Part shown: one piece after another, positions 35,495 to 44,667 of the stretch | How positions within the stretch are numbered: the first letter of the stretch is position 1 | How the letters are laid out: every line of letters begins with the position of its first letter | Source of the DNA: Microcystis viridis FACHB-1342 | GTDB taxonomy: Bacteria > Cyanobacteriota > Cyanobacteriia > Cyanobacteriales > Microcystaceae | DNA length: 53,667 nucleotides | Assembly (NCBI RefSeq): GCF_014698335.1 | Contig: NZ_JACJSV010000033.1 | Span: 1-53,667 of the forward strand | Direction of reading: 5' to 3' | Made by a program: the position numbers and the translations under genes | Notes under the pieces: model-generated | The model's input: only the letters and a program-made list of their open reading frames with translations | The model's database searches: none | Told to the model about the DNA's origin: nothing

Positions 35495-37623
35495 TAATGA
35501 TTATTTTCAAAGTTAAAAAACTGCTGAAAAAATTTGTCTTTAGTCTCCAGGAGGAAGGATGGAAACCAGCACTGAAAAAGACGAAACGAAAAATTATCAA
35601 AATTCTCACAGGAAAGAGTTCCTCTGAATTTGAAGAACAGGTGATCGAAAGTGCTAAACTAGCTGAACCCCGACCCCTAGAAATTGCCAGTAGTGATGAT
35701 CCTTTAGTCTCGATTATTATTCCTGCTTATAACCAATTTGCCTACACCTTTAACTGTTTGGAATCCTTGAGTGTTAACTTAAGTTCTGATTTAGCTTATG
35801 AAATAATCATTGTTAATGATGCTTCCACTGATGACACCTTAGAACAATTAGCCACTTTAGTTAAAGGAATTAAAGTATTAACTAATGCAGAGAACTCTGG
35901 TTTTATTCGTTCCTGTAATTATGGAGCTAGTCAAGCAAAAGGTCAATACCTATATTTTCTCAATAACGACACTCGTATTCTGGAAAATTGTCTAGAAAGT
36001 TTATTAAAATTAATTGTCAATAATCCCCAAGTTGGTGCGGTGGGTTCTAAGTTAATTTATGCTAATAGTAAACAACAAGAAGCGGGGGGAATTATCTGGA
36101 ATTCTGCCGATGGTTGGAATTATGGACGCTTAGATAGTCCCGATGAACCAGAATATAATTATGTGCGTCCCGTGGACTATTGTTCGGGGGCCAGTTTATT
36201 AGTTCCTACGGAATTATTTAAGCAATTAGGTGGTTTTTCTCAAGACTTTATCCCCGCATATTATGAAGATACAGACTTATGTTTTGCCATCCGAGAATTG
36301 GGTTATCAAGTCCTCTATCAACCCCAATCTAACGTTATTCACTACGAAGGAATCACCTCGGGAACAGACCTTTCCAGTGGGATCAAACAATATCAAGTTA
36401 TTAATCAAACTAAGTTTCGAGAAAAATGGTCAAAGGTATTAACTAAACACCTAGATAACGATGCTAATAATGTACCGAAAGCTGCCCGACGTTTACAAGG
36501 AAAACCGACAATTTTAGTCATTGACTCCTACGTTCCACTATACGATCGAGAATCCGGCTGTGTGCGTTTATTAAATATTCTTAAGCTACTGCTCAATTTA
36601 GGCTATTCAGTGATTTTCTTTCCCGATAATGGCTATCCTGAACAACCCTATACTTCCGTCCTACAACAGCTGGGAATTGAGGTTATTTATGGCACAGCGC
36701 AAAGATATAATCTAGAAGAAAAATTAATCAAATATTTACCTCTGATCGATGGAGTTTGGTTGTGTCGTCCCGAATTGTGCGATAAGTATATGGACTTAAT
36801 TCGCTTAAAAACAAAAGTGCCAATTATTTATGATACAATTGACCTGCATTTTCTGCGTTTAAAACGGCAAAAAGACTATCTCGATCCCAATTATCAAAAT
36901 ACTAGCTGGAGTTGGGAAACCTATCAGAAATTAGAGTTAAACTATGCTAATCAAGCGGAAGCAACCGTGGTAGTAACGGAAGACGAAAAGCAGGTTTTAT
37001 CCTCTTTAGGAGTGAAAAATGTTTGGGTAATCCCCAATATCCATGAAGAAATTTCCCTGTCAGAAAAAGTTGCTTTTGACCAGCGATCGGGTTTAGTATT
37101 TATTGGTAGCTACAATCACCCTCCTAATATTGATGCAGTTAAGTGGTTATGTTTAGAAATTATGCCCTTAGTTTGGGCATCCCGTCCCGATATTACCGTT
37201 AATTTATTGGGAAGTAACCTCAAGGATGAAGTAAAAGAATTAGCCAGTGATCAAGTAGTTGTCACCGGTTATGTTCCCGAAGTAGAACCCTATTTTCAAA
37301 AGAGTCGTATTTTTGTTGCTCCCCTGCGATTTGGTGCGGGAATGAAGGGTAAAATAGGTCAAAGTCTTTCCCTAGGATTACCCACTATTACCACAAGAAT
37401 TGGTGCCGAAGGTATGGGATTAATTGACCACCAGGATGTTTTAATTGCCGATACTGCCGAGGAATTTGCCCAAGCAGTGATCGAACTCTATGATAATAGG
37501 GAATTGTGGCAAAAACTCGCTGATAATTCCCTAGAAACTATTAAGAGATACCAACCCGCTACCGTGCAAACTAACCTACAAGCTTTGTTATCTAATCTAG
37601 GAATTATTGCTAAGGATAGTTAA
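35488..37623 (+). CDS. Two-domain glycosyltransferase (GT2 plus GT4)
   Basis: 711 residues from the ATG at 35488, which overlaps the antitoxin stop in ATGGTAA; a second ATG lies at 35497. A basic amphipathic N-terminus (VKKLLKKFVFSL) precedes a GT-A family 2 domain near residues 75-330 (SIIIPAYNQFAYTFNCLESL, nucleotide-binding NDASTDD, metal motif LNNDTRI, and YYEDTDLCFAIRELGY). The second half (from about 360) is a GT-B family 4-like domain with a C-terminal APLRFGAGMKGKIGQSLSLG motif. Such proteins extend surface polysaccharides and may add two sugars in turn. Substrates are unknown. The 5' overlap implies translational coupling to the preceding small gene. Confidence 0.88.
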   Translation: MVIMIIFKVKKLLKKFVFSLQEEGWKPALKKTKRKIIKILTGKSSSEFEEQVIESAKLAEPRPLEIASSDDPLVSIIIPAYNQFAYTFNCLESLSVNLSSDLAYEIIIVNDASTDDTLEQLATLVKGIKVLTNAENSGFIRSCNYGASQAKGQYLYFLNNDTRILENCLESLLKLIVNNPQVGAVGSKLIYANSKQQEAGGIIWNSADGWNYGRLDSPDEPEYNYVRPVDYCSGASLLVPTELFKQLGGFSQDFIPAYYEDTDLCFAIRELGYQVLYQPQSNVIHYEGITSGTDLSSGIKQYQVINQTKFREKWSKVLTKHLDNDANNVPKAARRLQGKPTILVIDSYVPLYDRESGCVRLLNILKLLLNLGYSVIFFPDNGYPEQPYTSVLQQLGIEVIYGTAQRYNLEEKLIKYLPLIDGVWLCRPELCDKYMDLIRLKTKVPIIYDTIDLHFLRLKRQKDYLDPNYQNTSWSWETYQKLELNYANQAEATVVVTEDEKQVLSSLGVKNVWVIPNIHEEISLSEKVAFDQRSGLVFIGSYNHPPNIDAVKWLCLEIMPLVWASRPDITVNLLGSNLKDEVKELASDQVVVTGYVPEVEPYFQKSRIFVAPLRFGAGMKGKIGQSLSLGLPTITTRIGAEGMGLIDHQDVLIADTAEEFAQAVIELYDNRELWQKLADNSLETIKRYQPATVQTNLQALLSNLGIIAKDS

Positions 37624-37854
37624 CAAGAAAAAAGCTCATTTCTCCCACAGGTCTATTCTATGTCACCAAAATCAACTCTAGAATCAGCAATTTTGCAGAG
37701 TTAAAAACCTATTGAGAAAGTCGGAGTTCTCTAGAAGTAGTTCCCGACTATAACCCCCTCACTTCTCTCGAAAAATTTGGCAAGAAAAACTCAAAAACTT
37801 GGCAATTAATACCCGTTTATTTCTGATTAACGACTCCTTTCTCCTTGAAAAAAT

Positions 37855-38820
37855 ATGCCAACTTATCCTGATATCTCCAGTCAAGCTTTTAAACATCCCC
37901 TAGATCAGCAAGCTGAACAGGCCTTAAGATCAGTTCCGGGGTTTGATTTATTAGCGAAAAGTTTTTCCGAATATCTCTATGAACGTCCCCAACAAATTTT
38001 ATTAATGGGCAATGATTTAAAAGTTGGTCCTCGTCAATACGCCACTTTATACGGCATCTATCGCGAATGTCTGCGGGATTTGGATATGTTCCCAGAACCG
38101 AATCTTTATGTCAGTCAAAACCCTTTAGCCAATGCCTATTCTTTGGGTTCAGAACATCCCTATATAGTCTTTAATACTGCTCTTTTAGACCTCTTAGATG
38201 AAGAAGAAATTCGAGTAATTCTTGCCCACGAATTAGGTCATTTAAAATGCGATCATAGTATTTTAATTCAAATGTCTTTTTGGGTGATGGGGGCGGCTAA
38301 TTTTCTTGGGGACATCACTTTAGGACTAGGAAAAGCCATTACTACTGGTCTAGTTTATGCCTTTTATGAATGGCGCAGAAAAGCCGAATTATCAGCAGAC
38401 AGAGCGGCTTTATTAGTTACCGATGATTTAAATTTAGTCTTGAGAACTTTAATGAAATGTGCAGGAGGAAGCCAAAAATATCTGCATGAATGCAACTTAG
38501 AAGAATTTATTCGCCAAGGAGAAGCCTATCGACAATTAGACCAAGATAACTTAAACCAGATTTATAAATTTATCATTTATAATGGTGGGAATGGTTCCTT
38601 TTTAACTCATCCTTTTTCCGTGGAAAGAATCCAGTATCTACAGCAATGGTTTAACTCGGAATCCTATCGTCAAATTCGCCAGGGAAACTATGCCCAAATA
38701 GGGGTAAAAAGCTCAATTAATGTTGATGCTAATGATAGCGAAAGCGAAAGATTGCAGCGACAAATAGCAGAACTACAAGCACAAATTGAACGGGCAAAAA
38801 GACAAAGAAACCGTGAATAA
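37855..38820 (+). CDS. M48 family zinc metalloprotease
   Basis: 321 residues. The gluzincin motif HELGH spans residues 125-129 (VILAHELGHLKCDH) and the third zinc ligand is Glu178 in KAELSADRAAL. A hydrophobic stretch sits between them (QMSFWVMGAANFLGDITLGL), as in membrane-associated M48 proteases. The last 35 residues (SESERLQRQIAELQAQIERA) predict a coiled coil. There is no signal peptide. M48 enzymes such as HtpX degrade damaged membrane proteins, while others act in the periplasm; a precise role cannot be given. A heptamer array begins 45 bases after the stop codon. Confidence 0.9.
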   Translation: MPTYPDISSQAFKHPLDQQAEQALRSVPGFDLLAKSFSEYLYERPQQILLMGNDLKVGPRQYATLYGIYRECLRDLDMFPEPNLYVSQNPLANAYSLGSEHPYIVFNTALLDLLDEEEIRVILAHELGHLKCDHSILIQMSFWVMGAANFLGDITLGLGKAITTGLVYAFYEWRRKAELSADRAALLVTDDLNLVLRTLMKCAGGSQKYLHECNLEEFIRQGEAYRQLDQDNLNQIYKFIIYNGGNGSFLTHPFSVERIQYLQQWFNSESYRQIRQGNYAQIGVKSSINVDANDSESERLQRQIAELQAQIERAKRQRNRE

Positions 38821-38865
38821 TCTATACGAAGGCAAAATGCAAAAGGCAAAAGGCAGCTTTGTTCT

Positions 38866-38953
38866 CCCCACACCCCAAACCCTACACCCCACACCCCACA
38901 CCCTACACCCTACACCCCACACCCCACACCCCACACCCCACACCCCACACCCT
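38866..38953. repeat. C-rich heptamer tandem array (ACACCCC)
   Basis: About twelve imperfect 7-base units of ACACCCC, the complement of the GGGGTGT arrays elsewhere in the window. Reading frames through it on both strands give low-complexity HPTPH or VWGVG peptides and are not genes. Confidence 0.92.
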
Positions 38954-39091
38954 TTACTGATCACTGAAAATTCCCTCGCCTGTGTTTTGCCGATTTGGTG
39001 GGTACAATAGAGATATCGGGGACCGAAGCAATTCTCCCTACGATGATCCATAAACACTTACCCCCACTCTCTTTTTTTTGTTCTACTGCCC

Positions 39092-39358
39092 ATGCTCCAA
39101 GATACCCAATCCATTCGTTACTATCAAAGACTAACCGATGACATGGTGGATCTTTGGCACCGTGGCTCGCGTTTTGATGAGATCCGGCTATACGTTGAAG
39201 GCTATTTAGCCTGTTTACGCGATTCTAGTTCCATAGAACCCTATCTGATTCATCGTCTCGAAGAAGAAATATTTCGTTTTCTGCGAGATCCTTCTAATTT
39301 TGAATATCTCTCCCCCCAAACCCAAACCCAAACTGAAGCAGATTATGGCTATTATTAA
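39092..39358 (+). CDS. Conserved small cyanobacterial protein (DUF6761-like)
   Basis: 88 residues, largely helical and acidic: SIRYYQRLTDDMVDLWHRGS, then FDEIRLYVEGYLACLRDS, LIHRLEEEIFRFLRDPSNFE and a Gln/Thr tail. This pattern is familiar from a small family found only in cyanobacteria; I recall it as DUF6761, which should be verified. No membrane segment or catalytic motif. Function unknown. Confidence 0.7.
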   Translation: MLQDTQSIRYYQRLTDDMVDLWHRGSRFDEIRLYVEGYLACLRDSSSIEPYLIHRLEEEIFRFLRDPSNFEYLSPQTQTQTEADYGYY

Positions 39359-39503
39359 CCCCATCTCGGGTTAAGGGAATTTGGCCATCAGTTCCGCAAA
39401 AAAAATCGGATTGACTCGCGAGAATCGCCCCGGGATTAGACCTCTTGCATAGAGAAGAATTCAGGAGTTAGGAGTCGGGAGACAGGGGATTTTTAGCAGA
39501 TGT

Positions 39504-40394
39504 CTACTGAGCTTGACAGGAACGAGATTCGGTCATCTGTAGAACAATAGTATCGATCGCTTTCACCAGAGCCTGTCCGGAAACCCGTTGATTATTAACG
39601 ATAATGCTAAATAACATCGGTTCTTGGTTGGGGTTTTCTAGATAACCCGATAGGGCCCGCACACCGGTGAGAGTGCCAGTTTTAGCGTAAACTGTGCCAG
39701 TAGCGGCCGTCTGACGCATTCGGTTTCTCAGGGTGCCACTAATTCCCGCTACCGGTAAGGAAGCATAGAAAGTATCGCGATTAGGAGAATAATACATCAC
39801 CCGCAAAATTTCCACGATCGAGCGGGGAGTAGCATTATTACGGCGGGATAATCCCGAACCATCAGCTAAACGAAAACCACTGGGATCGATGCCCAATTGT
39901 GCCAAGATGGCAGTAACACTTTTAGAACCGCCGATAAAGCGAAAAAGAGTGTCAGCGTAGAAATTATTACTTCTCTGATTAGTGATATTCACCCAATCGC
40001 GCAGGGATTTTTTTTGAATTGTCGTTTCCGGGTTCATCGCTTGTAAAGCGGCAGCCGTGGTAAATAACTTTGTATTAGAAGCAGGGATAAAATAGCGATC
40101 GGCGTTATGACTATAAATAACCGTTTGGCGATCGATAGATTCGATTAATATACCCCACTGATTGGGAGCTTGACTGATAATTTTATCGATATTTGCCCCA
40201 ATCAATTGAGTACAGGTATTATTATTGGTGTTATTGTTTTCTGGCGGGGGAACGTATAATTCGATGGATTCGTTCGACGAGGAAGGAGCGGGATAAACAG
40301 ACAGATTAACTTGAGCGATGCCAGGGTAGGCCAAGGCGATAGTGGCTACACTGGCCACTGTCAGGGAATTGAGGCAATTGAGGAGTTGTTTCAT
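39504..40394 (-). CDS. Compact D-alanyl-D-alanine carboxypeptidase (PBP4/DacB family)
   Basis: 296 residues from the ATG at 40394, which directly starts a signal peptide (MKQLLNCLNSLTVASVATIA ending near LAYPGIAQ). An upstream start at 40436 would bury that signal. The penicillin-binding motifs are all present: SxxK as ASNTK, SxN as RSNN, and KTG as AKTGTLTG. In E. coli PBP4 about 240 residues separate SxxK from SxN because two extra domains are inserted; here the gap is only 36 residues. The enzyme should trim peptidoglycan stem peptides in the periplasm. The shortened form may alter substrate choice or be an internally deleted copy. Confidence 0.85.
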   Translation of the reverse strand: MKQLLNCLNSLTVASVATIALAYPGIAQVNLSVYPAPSSSNESIELYVPPPENNNTNNNTCTQLIGANIDKIISQAPNQWGILIESIDRQTVIYSHNADRYFIPASNTKLFTTAAALQAMNPETTIQKKSLRDWVNITNQRSNNFYADTLFRFIGGSKSVTAILAQLGIDPSGFRLADGSGLSRRNNATPRSIVEILRVMYYSPNRDTFYASLPVAGISGTLRNRMRQTAATGTVYAKTGTLTGVRALSGYLENPNQEPMLFSIIVNNQRVSGQALVKAIDTIVLQMTESRSCQAQ

Positions 40395-40674
40395 GCTGTG
40401 TTTGTGTAAGAGTCTGGTTTCCATAAGCGTTCGCACTATTGTACCAGTTGCCGCTCAAGTGTCAACGTTACCTGTCTAACAGATTTTAGCGGCTAATGCA
40501 CACCAATGCCAGAGAAGAAAGCTGGCAATAGCCCAGAACTGCACTGATACCGCTTCTCAACACCAGTTGGAATTTTTCTGGGTTCCAAAACTGGGCTATT
40601 TTGATACCGTTGACATTACTGCTGACAATTTGGGGATAATAAAGGCAAAGTGTCGGAGAGATGATTCCAAAACA

Positions 40675-41625
40675 ATGACGAATACCAGCCGTCAAACTGT
40701 GCTAGAGACGTTAAACTTACAAAAAACTTATCGGACGGGATTCTGGTTAAATAAGAAAATCGAATCCTTGAAAAACTGTACTTTAATTGTCCATGAGGGC
40801 GAAACCTTTGGATTATTAGGCCCGAACGGGGCCGGCAAAACCACGCTCTTAAAAACCCTTTTGGGGATTGTCCGACCCACTTCCGGACGGGCCTTGATTC
40901 TCGGTCAACCAATTGGCGATCGCTCAGTCAGGCAACGCATCGGCTATCTTCCTGAAAATGCCTACTACTACGACTATCTCACCGGCTGGGAATTCCTGCA
41001 ATTAATCGCCAGCATTTTTCAAATTCCCTCTTCTGTGCAGAAAAAACGCATTCCTGAATTATTGGATTTAGTGGGATTAGACCGCAAAACTGCCCAGAAA
41101 AAGCAATTGCGTCAGTATTCTAAGGGAATGATGCAACGGATTGGTATAGCTCAAGCATTAATCAATGATCCAGAATTAGTCTTTCTCGATGAACCGATGT
41201 CGGGACTGGACCCTATCGGTCGCTATCAGGTGCGAGAAATTATTCAATCCCTCAAACAACAGGGGAAAACCATCTTTTTTAACTCTCATATTCTCTCCGA
41301 TGTGGAACAAATTTGCGATCGCATTGCCCTGTTGGCCCGGGGAGAATTACTCTGTGTCGGTTCCCTCGACCAAATTCTCGGTCGTGCTGATGTCTATCAG
41401 GTGATTGTTCAAGGTGGTGGGGAGGAGCAACTACAGCAATGGCTCCTCGGTTTGCATTGGCGCGATAATTGTTGGCACGGACAACTACAGGGAGAACCCG
41501 ATGCTTTTCTGGCTGCCCTGTCTAGTATGGATGTTCGCTTGATCAGTCTTAATTTAGCTCGTGCTTCCCTGGAAGAATTTTTTATCGACCAATTACGTCA
41601 GCGCGGTATTACCTCTAGTCAATAG
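40675..41625 (+). CDS. ABC transporter ATP-binding protein (CcmA/NatA-like)
   Basis: 316 residues from the ATG at 40675; the frame is open to 40567 but that part is not conserved-looking. Motifs are Walker A LLGPNGAGKTTLLKTLLG, Q-loop GYLPENAYYYDYLTG, signature QYSKGMMQRIGIAQAL, Walker B LVFLDEPMSGLD and switch His in FFNSHILSD. The C-terminal 90 residues match the extension of NatA/DrrA-type exporters. No permease gene follows; a Uma2 gene on the other strand comes next. The transported compound cannot be inferred. Confidence 0.92.
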   Translation: MTNTSRQTVLETLNLQKTYRTGFWLNKKIESLKNCTLIVHEGETFGLLGPNGAGKTTLLKTLLGIVRPTSGRALILGQPIGDRSVRQRIGYLPENAYYYDYLTGWEFLQLIASIFQIPSSVQKKRIPELLDLVGLDRKTAQKKQLRQYSKGMMQRIGIAQALINDPELVFLDEPMSGLDPIGRYQVREIIQSLKQQGKTIFFNSHILSDVEQICDRIALLARGELLCVGSLDQILGRADVYQVIVQGGGEEQLQQWLLGLHWRDNCWHGQLQGEPDAFLAALSSMDVRLISLNLARASLEEFFIDQLRQRGITSSQ

Positions 41626-41673
41626 GCACTCTCAGAGCAAATCCGTTTTTAATAGTAGCCAAGAAACATCCTC

Positions 41674-42306
41674 TCAGATTTGGTCGGGATTAATGCCCAA
41701 TTCCCGCAGTTTATTGGCTAATCTTTCCGCTCGTTGTTTTTCCTCGTTATAGCTGGTGAAAGCTTGTCCATCGGGATAAAAAAGCAACATTTCTGGTTCC
41801 CCCAACTGAAACCGAATACCTAAACGGGGACTAACCCAATTATCGAGAGTTTCCAGAATTTCTAGCTGATTTTCCCCTCTTATCCAACCACTGGCATCGT
41901 TTTTATGGGGATCATAAAGATAATACTCCTCGACCCCATAACGCTGATAAAATAGCTGTTTTTTGGCCATTTCCGTGAGGGTGTTACCCGGAGAGAGGAT
42001 TTCAAAAACCACCTGGGGACTAATGTTATTTTCTAGCCATTGTCGATAGGAACCTCTTTCCCCTTTTGGTCTTCCAAAAACCACCATGATATCCGGCGCT
42101 TGACGCAGTTTATTATCATTTTCCACGGGATACCAAAGTAAATCCCCCGCAACAAAGACATCAGACTGCTCGCGAAATAGCCAGTCTAAATTAGTTTTAA
42201 TTGTTGTGATCCAACGAAATTGCTGGGTATTATCGGCCATAGGTTGACTATCGCTATCGGGGTAGATAATTTCAGTGACGTTAGTTTTATCTAGTTGTGA
42301 AACCAT
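41674..42306 (-). CDS. Uma2 family endonuclease (DUF820)
   Basis: 210 residues. A PD-(D/E)XK-type core is visible: QAPDIMVVFG supplies the Asp, and PQVVFEILSPGNT supplies the Glu, followed by LTEMAKKQLFYQRYGVEEYY with the usual basic residue. The C-terminus (NEEKQRAERLANKLRELGI) is a short helix. Uma2 proteins are extremely abundant in cyanobacteria and are presumed nucleases with unknown targets; a link to mobile DNA is only suspected. It ends 48 bases from the ABC gene on the other strand. Confidence 0.88.
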   Translation of the reverse strand: MVSQLDKTNVTEIIYPDSDSQPMADNTQQFRWITTIKTNLDWLFREQSDVFVAGDLLWYPVENDNKLRQAPDIMVVFGRPKGERGSYRQWLENNISPQVVFEILSPGNTLTEMAKKQLFYQRYGVEEYYLYDPHKNDASGWIRGENQLEILETLDNWVSPRLGIRFQLGEPEMLLFYPDGQAFTSYNEEKQRAERLANKLRELGINPDQI

Positions 42307-42526
42307 AAGACTAAGTTAAAAGGGAAAAATATAATTCTATAATAGCGGGCATTTGTATTATATGGCAATTCCTAGGCTGGGTTAGCAAGGCCTAAGCGAC
42401 CATCTCTTGACAAATCGCATTAATTAATTATATATTACTATATCTCGCTCCATCCTGATATTTTTCTGAAGCTAGAAGGGTATATTAAGAGAGATTCCGA
42501 TCACCGCTTATTGAGATAAATCTATT

Positions 42527-43720
42527 ATGCTGATTTACTTTATTCATGGAGTGGCCACAAGAGACGCTAGTTATGCCAATAAATTAATTAAACTAATTGA
42601 AGAAGAATGTAAACGCAAAAATCAGATTATTCCCTACTGTTATGCAGGATTTTGGGGAAATGTTCTCAAAGGAACCGAAAAATTATGGCGAGATATAGAC
42701 CAAGAATTACAGACACAAAAACAGAAAAATAGTAATTTTAACCCCGAGCAATCCTTTCGCTATCAAAATTTTAGAAAAGAGTATTTATCTTATTTTATCG
42801 GTGACGCATTTAGCTATTTAGGCAGCGATCGAGGAAACCAAATTCGCCGCATTATTGCCGACCAATTAATCGATCTTGTTCAAGCTTATCCCCAGGAAAC
42901 CGAATTACATATAGTCGCCCATTCTTTGGGTACTGTAATCCTTTGGGATCTGTTATTTTCTGAGCGTTTTGATCCTAAAGATTCCGCTCATGAAATTCGT
43001 GATCTTATCGGTAAAGAACGGGGCAAAGTTTCCCTATCTAGTGTAACAACAATGGGTTCACCGATCCCATTTTTAAATTTAACTTTAGGCATTGATACCA
43101 ATCAAATTGAAAAATTTATTAGCCAGCATCAAGGCCAGCGTTTGCGCTGGAATAATCTGATCAATTCCTCCGATATTATTGCTTATCCAATTCGTCCTCT
43201 TTTTGATTCTATAAACGATGTATCCAAGATTTTGATAAGCGATTATTATCTAGAAGCGACCAGCAATATTTTTGATTCTGTAGAAATTGCTGCCGTTGTC
43301 TTAAATTCCCTTAATGCTCATACCTATTACCTAGCATCAGATAAAGTGGCTAAAAATATCGTAGAGACAATTTATTTTAATCAGCAGGATTATAATCATG
43401 GTAATAGTTACAGTCATAACACTTGTGTTGCTCTTGCCATAGAAAGAATAGCCAAAATATCTGGGGTGACTAAAGATGTGGTAAAAATGAAACCTTTAAA
43501 AGAAAAAATATTACTAGAAGGTAAATTCAAAGATGCCAGTGGTTATATTTATTTAAGCTCAGATTTATATCGTGTGCATCATGTTTATATACAGGACAAT
43601 CATCAAAATATTGTATATGCTGTATATGTGGGTTGGATTCATGTAGAGGGACTGAAAAATTCTGTCACCGAAATCATCAGACAGCTATGTTATGTCAACG
43701 ATGAAGCAAAGAATAGCTAA
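42527..43720 (+). CDS. Alpha/beta hydrolase, lipase-like, with extra C-terminal domain
   Basis: 397 residues. The N-terminal strand with oxyanion-hole motif reads MLIYFIHGVATRDASYA. The nucleophile elbow is VAHSLGTVILWD (Ser of AHSLG) near residue 133. A later acidic residue in SSDIIAYPI and a His in NAHTYY could complete the triad. Residues 310-397 form a separate beta-rich domain (KILLEGKFKDASGYIYLSS) that I cannot assign. There is no signal peptide, so it acts in the cytoplasm. Lipase-like effectors occur in some defence systems, but no partner gene is present. It precedes the HAD gene by 42 bases on the same strand. Confidence 0.7.
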   Translation: MLIYFIHGVATRDASYANKLIKLIEEECKRKNQIIPYCYAGFWGNVLKGTEKLWRDIDQELQTQKQKNSNFNPEQSFRYQNFRKEYLSYFIGDAFSYLGSDRGNQIRRIIADQLIDLVQAYPQETELHIVAHSLGTVILWDLLFSERFDPKDSAHEIRDLIGKERGKVSLSSVTTMGSPIPFLNLTLGIDTNQIEKFISQHQGQRLRWNNLINSSDIIAYPIRPLFDSINDVSKILISDYYLEATSNIFDSVEIAAVVLNSLNAHTYYLASDKVAKNIVETIYFNQQDYNHGNSYSHNTCVALAIERIAKISGVTKDVVKMKPLKEKILLEGKFKDASGYIYLSSDLYRVHHVYIQDNHQNIVYAVYVGWIHVEGLKNSVTEIIRQLCYVNDEAKNS

Positions 43721-43762
43721 TAGCTGCGCTATACTGCCATTATTGAGATTAAACCAGCATTT

Positions 43763-44533
43763 ATGAATCAATCCCCCCGTATTCTAGCACTCGATTTTGA
43801 TGGTGTTCTTTGTGATGGCATGATCGAGTATTTTCAGATTAGCAAACGCACCTATGAAACCCTTTGGCCGGAAATAATTCCCGAGGATTTTTTCCCGAGG
43901 TTTTCGCAACTTCGTCCCGTTATCGAAACCGGTTGGGAAATGCCTTTACTGTTGCGATCGCTCGTTCTCGATATTCCCGACGAGGAAGCTTTAAATAATT
44001 GGCCGTTAATTCGACAAAATCTGCTAGAAAGGGATAAAATAGCGAAAAAAGTTCTCTCAAATGCTCTCGATGGTCTTAGGGATCAATGGATTGAGTCGGA
44101 TCTAGAGTCTTGGTTAACTTTACACCGATTTTATCAACCCGCGATCGATCGCCTGGACTCTCTTTTAGACTCGGATTTTTTGGTTTATATTATCACTACA
44201 AAAGAAAGTCGTTTTGTCAAGCAATTGTTACAAAAAGTAGCAATTAATTTTCCTGCAGCGAGATTAATTGGCAAGGAAATTAAACAGCCGAAATACCTGA
44301 CTATTCAGCAAATACTGGCTGATTTACCGGAATCTCCCGCTAATTTGTGGTTTGTCGAGGATCGTCTCGATGCGTTGGAGTTAGTGGAGCAACAAGCAGA
44401 TTTAAACGACGTGGGCTTATATTTAGCCGATTGGGGATATAATACGGCTCAAATGCGCCAAAAAGTTGCTCAAGATACCCGTATTAAGCTTTTATCCCTA
44501 TCTCAATTTGCGGCAGACTTCACCCACTGGTAA
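43763..44533 (+). CDS. HAD family hydrolase
   Basis: 256 residues. Motif I is ALDFDGVLCDG (nucleophile Asp and acid/base Asp), motif II is YIITTKESRF, the motif III lysine is likely in IKQPKYLTIQ, and motif IV is WFVEDRLDALELV. A helical cap lies between motifs I and II. This is a small phosphatase of the phosphoglycolate phosphatase-like type; the substrate is unknown. It follows the lipase-like gene by 42 bases and may share its transcript. Confidence 0.85.
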   Translation: MNQSPRILALDFDGVLCDGMIEYFQISKRTYETLWPEIIPEDFFPRFSQLRPVIETGWEMPLLLRSLVLDIPDEEALNNWPLIRQNLLERDKIAKKVLSNALDGLRDQWIESDLESWLTLHRFYQPAIDRLDSLLDSDFLVYIITTKESRFVKQLLQKVAINFPAARLIGKEIKQPKYLTIQQILADLPESPANLWFVEDRLDALELVEQQADLNDVGLYLADWGYNTAQMRQKVAQDTRIKLLSLSQFAADFTHW

Positions 44534-44667
44534 AGTCAGTAACGACAAATATTAAAACTTCGTCCATTACCCGATGAGCATTGTTAAGCTTTCTTTATAC
44601 ATTTGTACTAATTGTCAATTTCTTCTACAATGGTCATAGGTCGATATTCCAAAAATTTTGTGGAGCT

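Noticed and set aside
38773-39057. Frames on both strands through the ACACCCC array
   Set aside because: They give HPTPH and VWGVG low-complexity peptides that exist only because of the heptamer array.
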